DNA from: Rutpela maculata
Lineage: Eukaryota > Arthropoda > Insecta > Coleoptera > Cerambycidae
Direction: 5' to 3'
Assembly: GCA_936432065.2 (NCBI GenBank)
Contig: OW386285.2
Span: 408,100,547 to 408,164,546 of the forward strand
DNA length: 64,000 nucleotides
Shown: positions 44,601 to 56,600 of the stretch, piece after piece
Layout of the letters: each line of letters starts with the position of its first letter
How positions within the stretch are numbered: the first letter of the stretch is position 1
Notes under the pieces: model-generated
Database searches by the model: none
What the model was told of the DNA's origin: nothing
What the model saw: the letters and a program-made list of their open reading frames with translations, nothing else
Translations under genes and position numbers: made by a program

Positions 44601-47600
44601 ATCTGCGCATTTATGTAGGATTACTAACAGGACACTGCAGACTAAACAAACACCTCCATACACTGGGAGTTATAGACAACCCCAAGTGCAGAGGGTGTAA
44701 TCTGGATGACGAGACCGCCGAGCATGTGCTTTGTCACTACCCTGCTCTCTCAACGAAAAGAGGATCCATACTGGGGGACTTCTGGCCCAGTATGGGCAGC
44801 ATAGATGGCGCCTCACCTGGTCTTCTCCTCAAACACGTGTTGGTTGGCTTGAGGAATGAGAGGCTCGGTGGACATGCCACCACTTATGGGGGCAGCACAA
44901 TGGGCCCGCTTATGAGGCCTGAGTGCACGTGAGCGTAAGCTCACCCCCCGCCAAACAATTGAGAATCCAGAATCCAGATCACTACGTTATTGAGTTATTT
45001 AAGAAAGAGAAAGGAATACGTTTGAAAAGGCCTTGTTAAGTACCTATTTTTAAACGCATCTATACACAGGGCCGTAGCCAAGAGAGGTTATAGAGTTTCC
45101 CCCAACTTTGTCAGACTTGGTAAAAGTTGGGCAAAAGTTGGAAATTTGAGACATAAGTTGGCAAGTCAAGGAATAGATTTTCTCCCCAGCAGCGCTCATT
45201 AATTTTTATCTAGGTGGAAATTTTTTTTTTGATTATATATAGTCCCCTAACAAGAAACATAACGCGAGAATATAATGCACTATTATAAATGACCACAACA
45301 AGCGTTGCCAATTTCCCAACAACCACATCAAATCATCTTTAAATTCATCTGTAAATTCCACCTACCATAAACTCTATTTCCTTATTTATTTTTATTATTT
45401 TTGTCTTGAAATTCTATTAATTGTAATTTAAAGGTCTGATATCGTCTCAGAGCAGTTTGTTTTTTTTTGCCTTAGCAGACCAAAATCAGAGCTAATAAGC
45501 GTACTTATTTTAGATGTTTTGGAATGCTAACATTAAACTATCCCAAACTCGTCTCGTCCTTCCTCTCAATTGGCAAGACAATATTGTGCCGTGGATGTCT
45601 AAGTAGCTCTGGAATGAGTGTCGGATGTATTATTTATGTCTGTTTGCTTGCTCACGCCATTTTTTAAAATCTATTTACCACTTTAATTTTATGAATCCGT
45701 CTCGAAGGACCAATGTTGCGTTTCAATAAAACTCGCTGGTTTTATCCAATGTGGACTGTATTTCATCAGATAAATAAACAGATTTTATAAGAATTATTAT
45801 AACATGACTTAATAAAAATATTAGCTACATATACTCTATTTTGACAGATCTCAACGACTCACTCTCTCATTCTTTTAAACAAATGTCAAACTAAACAGTT
45901 TAATGTGAATTTTCTTTTGATTGACACAGTACACACACCAATTGGTAGTCTCGTATTACGTTTATACTTAAACGAACTTACCTCAATAGCAGCGATACCA
46001 ATAGCGACACCTCCAACAACTTGGGAGCTATTTAGCAAAACGTCAGCCAGTTTCGAAGCACAACCCTGATTATATACAGCATTGTTCAAAGAGGGACACT
46101 CACGTTCAGAGTTGTGGCAACAGCTGGGGGGAATCTTGATGTTTAAACCATTAGTGTAATCATCAGGCCCATCAATACCACAGCATTGGAACTGAAAATC
46201 AAAATGTCATAAGTATGAAGTAATATCCAATCAATCAATCATTTGTAAAAATCTTTTTTTTATTTGAATAATAACACAAACAAAAAAAGAGTGTTTTCTG
46301 GAGTCCATAGATGTACTTGCGATGTTTTTCAGATTCTTAATTCATTATAGTCGTAATCTGCAAATGCAATAATTACTTCCACATTCACGTAGCGGAGTGG
46401 AAGTATAGTAGCGGTAAAAAAAAATATATATTTTTTTATTCAGAAAGGCTTAGAATGTCATAAAACGTCGAGATTTTAAGTTTGAGTAAAAAAAAAAAAT
46501 CCGGACCTGAAATTCTGGAACCTTGAAATTGGGTAGGTACACGTAATGAGATCTGGAACTAGATTATATTTTGAACTTATTCCTTTGAAGGGTTAGGGGG
46601 TAAATGGGTTATTACTTTTTGTAACCGATGTTTAGTAACTTTATCCAGACAAGAGAAGTATAAAAGTAGACTATATCGCAGTAGTTTATTATTGGCATGG
46701 CAAGAGACACACAGTTTTTGCGCAATTTAAAATTAATTAAATTTATGTTGCGATAAAGAAATTTCAGTACAACATAACAATTTTTTATTAAAGACGATAC
46801 ATAGTCTTAGAACATTAAATTAATATCAAACAAAAGACCTGCATTTTTTGCTTTTTCTACAACATTTAGGGGCTGACCATTAATTTTTAGATTCAAATTG
46901 TTTGATATAGATTGCCTCTTACTTTTAGAACAGAAAATAATTACAGCACATTTATTAGGGTTAAGTTTCAAATTTTTGTTTGATGCATATTTAGATATAG
47001 TTTAGGTCACTATTTATATTTATTGAGGCTTTTTTAACATTGTTTGGATTAAAAGAGTAAAATAGCTTGAGTATCGTCTGCGTAAGCTTGTAATTTTTGT
47101 GCACTTAAAAATACCTGATGTGTAAATTAAAAAAAGAAGTGGCCTCAAAACTGATCCCTGAGGAACACCCCATGTAATTATTCCTAAATTTGAGAACTGA
47201 TCATCAATAATCACTTTTTGATGGCGGTCGCATAAATATGAGGTGAAAAATTTTACTTAAATATTAATTCAGTCGAATTAGACATAATAAAAAATTTTGC
47301 ATCCAGTGGACTTTTTGTGGAAGTTGTTTAAGAGGGCATAATAAGCAAGCACAGAAAACTACATCCTGCTACACCATGTACGTCTCCTAATTTTAGGGGT
47401 TGAAATGTGTCCATATCTTTTTCCCCATTGAAATTTTGCATATGATGTAGCGTTTACGTTATTGATAACATTAATAATGTTGCTGTCAATTATAACATAC
47501 GTGATGTCATTTTTCTACTTATTTCTAATATTCGTATGATGCATCTTTTTATAACAATAACAGTTGCGATAAGCTAACACAAAACTGTTATCTAACAGAT

Positions 47601-50600
47601 TTCTCAATGGTATCTGAAAGCATGCAGTTATGGGATAACATGCGACGTTATATCGACTTTTGGGTTATGTTTGCTTTGAATTTTCATTCTGTTCTGAATT
47701 GTGGTCTAATAAATAAATAAATTCTACATTTTGGTGTTTTCTTTCTTAGGTGTTTGTTTTTTAAATCATTTTTCGATGAAATGGACATAGCTGTTTCTCG
47801 AGGAAGGTAAAATTACTGTGGATTTTTTTATAGACACAAAATAAGTTGCAATTATGATTTGAGACAAGCGTGAACCCTTAAATAGTCCCTTCATTTTTTC
47901 ATTAACAATGTCCCTCATAAAAAGAAAAAGCAAGAAGCGACACATAGTTGTATTTTTTCGTAGTCGGTGAGTATTTACTAGTCAATCGATGAAAAGTGTG
48001 ATCTGAAGCAATTTTTTGCAAACAAGTGCGTTTTACTCGAAAACGGTACGTCCTATCGTATTTTAACAAGAGACCCATTTTAACACCCTATTATGTGCCC
48101 TGTCCACATGTATATTGCTTTATGTCCTACTATGAACCATAAGGCCGCAAAAAAAAATGTGAAAAAGGAGACTGGAGAACACATGACATAAATCGTTATT
48201 ACACAATAAGTGTTGATCCTATTTGAATACAAAAACACATTTTCTATGCGCAATGAATTGGACTTTTAGGACAAACAAAAACATTTACCAGAATTATACT
48301 GGTTTTGGTTTTTTAATGCAACAATACCAAAATAGCCATTTTTGGCATATTTTGCTGTCTAGATCCTAAACCAATGAATGTATTAAAATTAAACCAACGT
48401 AAATTTTCTTATATTGGTCGTACATACATGAAAAAAAAATGAGCGAAAGAAGTAGGTTCACTTTTTTTTTAAATGGGGTTTTCAAAATTTCAACATCCCG
48501 TATCATGGAAACCGCGCAGTATTCGATGAAAGTTTTTTCACAAATCATCAACCCTCCATAAGGGCATTAGTATATGTAGTATTATAGATTGGAAATAATA
48601 GTCGTTTGGCCTGTACAGAAGACCCCCAAATTCGGACAGCGCGACATTTCAGGCCTCGTACAGCCAAAACCGTTTGTCCCACGGCAAATATGTAATATGT
48701 ATATTACGTAGAGGAGGGATGAATCTTCAAAAAGTGTAACTTGGTAAAGAGCCCTACGGGCAATAGGGAAAAAGATATGGACACATAAGTAAAATTTCAA
48801 AGTTTCAACCCCTAAAAATAGGGGACGCACATAGTTTTCTGTGCTTACTTAAACAACTTCTAATTCGACTGGATTATATCGTCAAACCCATAACATTTTA
48901 ATTTGGCACATAATAAGGAATGATCAAGGGTATCAAATTCTTTAGAGAAATCTAATAAGACTAAAGGACTCGTATTCCCATCGTCTAAGGATTTTAGAAT
49001 ACTGTCGGAAGTATTTAAGAGGACTGTTGCTGTGCTATGTCCTCTGCTAAAGGCAGATTGAATTAGCTTTACTATATTATTATCAAGCACATGATTACAG
49101 AGTAAATAAACTTTTCCAAAACTTTCGATAGTGCTGATATTATAGTTACGGGTTTTAAATCGGAAAAAGATTGAGTGAGGATCGTTGACTAATGGAAGAG
49201 GTTTAACTATGGACAATTTTCATTTATCGGGAAAATATCCACTTTCCAGGCAACAATTTATAATATGAATGATATGCTTATATACTCGGTGATTTACCAT
49301 TATATGCGGAAAATAGAATGATGTACTAGTCTTCAATGTGGGAAAGCCCCTGTAAAATTTTAAAGCGGTCCGAGGTAATTTAGTATATTTACTTGTATTA
49401 AAACTTGCAGATATACGCTACTGTTATTGTCTGGGTCAGTGCAAAAGGCAATGAACCACGTACCCGGACTGGATCCGTCCTTCAAATAAATGTAAGGCCA
49501 ATCAAATTTGACCAACACGCGATCGTGACTGGTATCTGTCTTCTTAACACGAACTTCAACGACTGGGTCCGTTGCAGATACGTAGTATAAGAGTTTACTG
49601 ACAGTGTTAGTATGTTTATTGTCTTCTTAACTTCCAGTTGGAGCGTACAGTTAAATTTTAAATTGTATTCGTAGATCGATACCGTTCAATATGCCATTTT
49701 ACGCTTAGAACAGTACATTGAATATAATGCATTCGAACATTTTCTTTGACTTTTCATTACTTTTAAGTTTTGTGTTGTACTGAGTTCTACAAAAAATATT
49801 TTAATTTTGGCGATTTTTATAGTGTGATTAAATCCAAAAAGTCACTTCTAACCCCGCCAGCTTTGATGTCAGCCGTAGGTCTGATAAAGGGGAAGAGGAA
49901 GTGTTATGGTTGCACCGCGTTGCACCCTGCATAGCGGGTAGACAAAGCTGTGACATTTTAGCACAAATTTCATCACTTCCATAAGCATTCGATTTAAGGT
50001 TTAATTTCAATAAGTATGTTTGATGTCTTCGTATGTAGCTAACTTAAATTTAAATATAATGTTTTCATTAAAGTTATTGGAAAGAAAATAGTCTTCGGTT
50101 TGCACACAATTTTTTAGTGTACTAAATACCTATAAAAAGTAGTTATTAATTTCACTGGGATTTTTTAGCTCGGAAGGAATATCTGAAACATGATTTTGCC
50201 TAATATTCAGTTCGTTGATTGCATTCCAAAGCCTTTTACTATTTTGGGAATTTGACTAGCTGCCAAATATGCAGTACCTTATAATGGCTTCCAATCTGTT
50301 TTATTTTCCTAAAATTGCTTCAAGCTTTGTTTCAATCTTTTCCCATTTGCTTTATAGAATCAAGCCATGGAGCATATGATTTAGTAATGCGTGACAGTTA
50401 TGGGTGCATGTTTATTAAATAAAAATAAAATTTGTTCACTTAAAAATTCTACTTTATGAGATATTAGGAATGTAAAATATGTCGCCCCATGGAATAGAGT
50501 TCAAATCATGGGAGAATTCTATTGACGAAAAATTTCTAAAATTTCTATAAACAATTAATTTCGGTTTTTAGCATTCCTGATACAAACATAATTCGCAATA

Positions 50601-53600
50601 AATAACCCTACGATCTGAAACAAGGTCAGCATTTAGAGTTTTGGATTTTTTTACTATGTTTAAAGGTTCTAGTTCTTACGAATTAGGTTCTATGTTGATG
50701 TATCAGGATACTACGACGGGGTATATGGACCAGTGTATAAAAGTTAAATTCTTTTGTTGCTGGATTTAATCTGTCAAATGTCAAATTTAATCTGTCAAAT
50801 GTCAAATTTAATCTCTCAAATGACATTTAATTTATCAATTGCCAGATTTATAGTGTCAAGATTAATCTGGCAATTTTTATTTAATATTATACATATAGGG
50901 CGTTTCACTTGTGATTGTATCACCATATAACTCTTGGTCGGTATTTTCACTCAAATATAAATAGAAATGTAAATAGAAACATAAATAGACTTTATCCGGC
51001 GAGTAATTATCTGACGGATAAGATAACCGGAGCTTGCTATCTGCAGGACAACTTGCAAAATACTTAACTATCCGATAGATATGACTTTGGATTACTTCTT
51101 GATACTTCCCAAAATAAGTGTTGTCAACTTAAAATACTTTAAAGTAAGGAAGTTTTATGCTTCAAATAGATATAGAAAAGATACCACAACAGTGGTTTAT
51201 TTCCGGTTTATAATATCTGCGTCATGTTCATGATTGTTTGAAATAGTTATGCATCATATAACAACCTTTTTTCTATCTATTTATTTAACGTCGGCCTATT
51301 TCCGCTACCAGGGCCTATCACCGACGCCAGGAGATGAGGTACCCCCAACCTGGAAATTTTGCCGAAGAGCAGGGATCTTTTACTTGCCTAACATTTAATA
51401 GACAAGGGACCACGTGCTTTACACCCCCTCCGAAGGATGGTATATCCACTACGTAATCCCCGTCTTGAAATTACATAGCTTCCGTATACACTGATATACA
51501 AGCCGCTAGAAGGTGGGACGAGACGTGGCCTACTTAAATGATTCCATCAGGCCACCGCATTAAATTTAATGGCGGCCGTCGGAGTCCTAGCATTACGGTA
51601 CATACCGAAACCTTTAACGCTTTCTTGGACGTTTCTAATAAAATTATATGAACAAAAAATGTAAATGTATACTTAAAAATGATTTACTTTATATAATTAA
51701 TAATAAAATATATTATAAAAATACAAATAGTTTTCTAAAAATAAATAATGTTCCGCTTATTTTGGAAAACTACCCCCTACAATATTGGTATTTTTAATAA
51801 AAAAAATTATTGTCCTTACTCTAAATAAAATTATTTAGAGGACAATACACCTACTTACTACTTCCGATATTTCGCATCTACCCCCATTGTAGGGGGTAGT
51901 TTTCCAAAATAAGCACAACATTTCAACTATCAGAAACGATTACTATAACGTCTGTGAACACATCTATGCAAAAAAATTGGAGAAATTCAAGAAGTCGGCG
52001 TTCTTAACATTGACTTTTTTTTTCTTATTACACCTCATTTGTTTTTCTTCCCTTATATGATTATTTGTCACTTCAGAATAATTGTTCAACAATATATTAG
52101 AAAAGTATGTCAAACAAATACGAATTAGTTGCAGTCTTTGCATATCATAACTATCGCAGGTTTCTGTATATTTCGTTTCTAATATATTTTTTTTGGACTT
52201 TATGTTTAGAAAGTCATTTTCAATCTTTCAGATATCAAATTCTGGATTTGGGTCGTTCATTAAAAATTGTAGGAATATCATCTTCACAAAGTTTATGGAT
52301 TTTTCGAGGAAGTGTTAGAAGAGTTCCATCATCTCCTTTGACAGAATCTTCAGTAATTAAATATTGTTTACTAAAATGATTAACACAGATTACTGAATTT
52401 TTATTCTGGATAAAATGTTTTCGGTGAATGCTGTGAGACCATTTTTTGCCAGGTTCTTGTCCGACGGAACGCGAAACACAGTACTAGTATATCGTTGTTT
52501 ATTGTAATTTGATTTGAATCCTAGCACACAACATCGACGGGGCATTCTTACCTGAGTTTAATTGACATTCATTAATTAAGGGCACTTTCATAATGTTCAC
52601 AGTATAAATATACATTAATAAATCAAGATCAAATTTCAATAACTGTTATGATTATTAAGTATTAGGAGGTTGAATCATTTATTTATTATAGTATTTCTCT
52701 CTATCTATTTGAATTATTACTATGTTAGGCACATTAAATATTTAAGTAACTCACTTTTCATTCGACTCCAAGACAAATTGAAACCCAATTAGTTGACACT
52801 AATCCATACTCAACTTCATACTAAACAAATTATTCGGAAAAATAAAATATTAATCTTGCAAAATCGCGCGAAATCCACCCGCAGCCCAGTAGCTTTGTAA
52901 AACCGAAGGACTCCTTTCGTGACGTCACAGTCGGATTCGAGTGCAATGCGGTGGCCTGATGGAATCATTTACGTAGGCCACGGACGAGATCGCTGTACTA
53001 ACCGCGCTGCAAGTAGCTTCACTGGAGTATCGAGATACATACACAGTGAAGGGGCATCTACGCTCGTTTTAAATTTTTTTAAGTTTATTTTCATTTTTAA
53101 TGTTTGCTTCGCATTTTTAACTCTTGCCAACAAATCTGTCACTGCAACCTTTGATTTGGCATCACTTTCACCCACAAGCGCTGCATGCGAATAGCATTCA
53201 ATGAGAACCTACTTGCAGGTAGGCTGTTTCAATACTGTTTGTTAAAATTTGGGTGTGGTGTATTTCATGTCTTATATTTTTTTAGGTCCACGAATGGATG
53301 GGAAATCAGCTTCCTCCTAATTCTTGGGGGTTGGAAGAAATGTGGTGAAACATTAGTATCTGTCATTACCATCTTGACACCTGCCCCCGAAGAGCTCCTG
53401 CATATAATATCCCTGGTAATATCCTGTGCCTGAAAATCTGAGTGTGGGGCTGGATGCTTCTGCAAATCTGCTTGTATCGCCTACTCAATGATGTGTGTAC
53501 ACAAGCAGGGGTCGAAGCTGAGACAATAATGGCAGAGGAATGAAGAATGATCCAGATGAAGTCTAATTAGGCTACCAAAATGTTTATAATTTCGAAAACT

Positions 53601-56600
53601 ATTTTTCACAAGAATAAAAAGGTACCGATGTAATTTATTGCGCGTAACTCCTTTATGAGCTTCTTTCAACACCAAGTATATAGTTAGTTCTATTGAATTA
53701 ATTACTTACTGCAACTTTATAAACTCGAAATATACGACAAGGAGGACTGACATGAAGCAATGTTGTAATCACACCAAATAAAGTATTTCTACCAATTTTT
53801 ATATTTCTTTTTTTACACCATGGTCCATATACGCTGTCGTAGAATACAATAACTTTATATACATAAATAATGTGAATATTTTTATTGAATGATCATATAC
53901 TTACAATTTTTTGAGTAACTTGCATCGTCTCGTTCAGTTCTGGGTTTTTCATGTTGTCGAAAGTGTTCTTCACGTTTGTCCTCATTTTTGAACGGAACGC
54001 ATTTTCGTCTTTTACTTGAATGAATACATATACTCCAATTGCCACTTGGATAATGAAGATGGTCAGAAGAACGATTGCATACTAGAAAAATGATACATGA
54101 GTAGTAATACGGGTCGTTTTCAGTGATATTATTTTTAAGCACCATTAAAGTTCGATTACGTATAGAAACTGAATAAAAAGGCCTGTACTGGTTTGTTTTA
54201 CAAAGTCATTGACACTTTTTATTCAATATAAAATTATCTACTTTCGGTATATTGATACCTAAATCTGCTCATGCTAAAAACTGTGAATGACTGAATTTAG
54301 ATAAATGATTTAAGTATTTTCAATATATTTTTTTGCACTAAAATGCTAGGAATCTCATCATGTAATTCAATTTGCTTAATACCTAGATAATATTCTCTAA
54401 TCACGATGAAAGCAAGTAAAAAATAATTAATTGTAAAATAAATCAAGAATAGGCTTGTAAATAATGAATTAATGTTTCTATACTCTACTGATGAGAACTA
54501 ACGAGTTCGGAAAAACTTGTACAATTTTTCTAGACATTAAATAGAATGTAAGGTTCAATCATTGTTGTGAATGACTGAATTTCAATAAATGATTTAAGTA
54601 TTTTCAATATATTTTTTTGCACTAAAATGCTAGGAATCTCATCATGTAATTCAATACTTCGTCAGTAAGTATTTTCAATATATTTTTTTGCCTTAAAATG
54701 CTAGGAATCCTATCATGTAATTCAATACTTCGTCAGTATTAGCTAGAAGACAAGTTGTTTTGATTGGTTCTCCAATAGTGGTGTTTTAAAGTGTTTTTCT
54801 AAGTAGTATATTAGCGTGACCAAATTAAGGTACCAATATACAGAAAGTAGATAAATTCATATTAAATAAAAAAGTGTGAACGAATTAAAATAAATGATTT
54901 AAGTATTTTTAATATATTTTTTGCACTAAAATGCTAGTGATCCTATCATATAATTCAATACTTCGTCAATATTAGCTAGAAGAGTAGTTGTTTTGACTGG
55001 TTCTCTAATAATGAGGGTTTTAAAGTATTTACCTAACTAGTATATTAGCGTGCCCAGATTAGGGCAACAATATAAAGACGTTTCATAATAAATTAAAAAA
55101 ATGTGTAAGTTGTAATTTGCTTAATACCTAAATAATATTCTCTAATCATGATGAAAGCAAATAAATAAAAAATAATAATTAATTGTAAATTTAAAACACG
55201 ACGTTTTTTTAACCTTGGTTTTTCGCACGCATTTTAGTTTACACAAGGATTATAATGCAGATAGAATAGAAACTAAAATTTTTATATACAGGATATCCAA
55301 AAAGTCTGGAAACGGTCAAATATCTCGAAAAATACACATTGGATCCAAAAAAGAAAGAGCGCGTCCTTAATAACCACCCCCTTTTGTCGGGCGGGGGGCA
55401 ACTTTAAAATCTTAAATATTTTTTTGTTGCAGAATCGAATTCTACGGCAAAAATTACGTCAAGTTTGTCTGAAACGCTTTTTCGATTCGTGACAAATGGC
55501 GCTGTAATCGCAAGAATATTTTTTTTCGTAATTTCTAAAAAATTCTACGGAAGAATGAAAAATAATAAACTTCATTTTCTTGAGAAAGCCATTCAATGGT
55601 GTTAAATTTAATATTGCCCCTCTCCCCCCCCCCCCCACCATGAGGGGAGAAGTGCTGGGCAACCTTAAAATCTTAAACGGAACCCCATATTTTTTATTGC
55701 GGATGTATAGTCTGGTGAACAAACAATTCAATTTCATTCAAAACGAAGAAAAACTTTAAGTTTTTTTTTTGTGTTCTGTAAGTGAAATTGAATTGTTTGT
55801 TCACCAGACTCTACATCCGCAATAAAAAATATGGGGTTCCGTTTAAGATTTTAAGGTTGTCCACCACTTCTCCCCTTATGGTGGAGGGGGAGGGGGTTGG
55901 GTATTAAATTTAACACCATTGAATGGCTTTTTCAAAAAAATGAATTCGTACTTTATTATTTTCCGTTCTTCCGTAGAATTTTTTTATAAATTACGAAAAA
56001 AATATTATTGCGATTACAGCGCCATCGTGTTTGGTATCATTGGATAGCGATTTTAAAATTATTAAGGATGTGTTTTTTCTTTTATGGATCCAATCGAGAT
56101 ATTTGACAATTCCAGACTTTTTGGACACCCGGTATATACGGTACAGGAAACCTAAGCAGGCGCTACATCCAAACCGAAAACCATAACTGGTGCCAACATT
56201 TATAGGACCAAAGTAGGTAATAACATTATCAAAGAAGTCGGTGACGTTTATGTGTTTATCTTGTATAGACCACCCGTTTTCACCCCTTCAAAAAGTGAAA
56301 ATCAAAATTCTCTCTCATGGTGTCTAATAGATTCCAATAAAGTGTATTTCTGCCAAATTTCACGCTTCTAGGTCTAACCGTTTCCGAAAAGCTAAAACCC
56401 TCCCCTCCCCGTTCACCCTTTCTGGGGTCTCTTTTTGAAAACCGTCAAATACGTGTCTTCTTATTTCCTTCGAAGAGTCCATCGCTCGAATAATCACGTT
56501 TCTGACTTACGCGATTTCAAAAATACGGGTACGCTTTAAACCATTCACCACCCCCGTTTTCACCCCTTCAAAAAATGAAAATCGAAATTTCGTCTTACAT

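Noticed and set aside
43604..44663. Long minus-strand frames opposite the LINE
   Set aside because: Antisense shadows of the RT-RNase H coding sequence.
52107..52379. Open frame of 90 codons with hydrophobic stretch
   Set aside because: No recognisable domain, AT-rich codon use like the flanks, no splice or promoter context; most likely chance.
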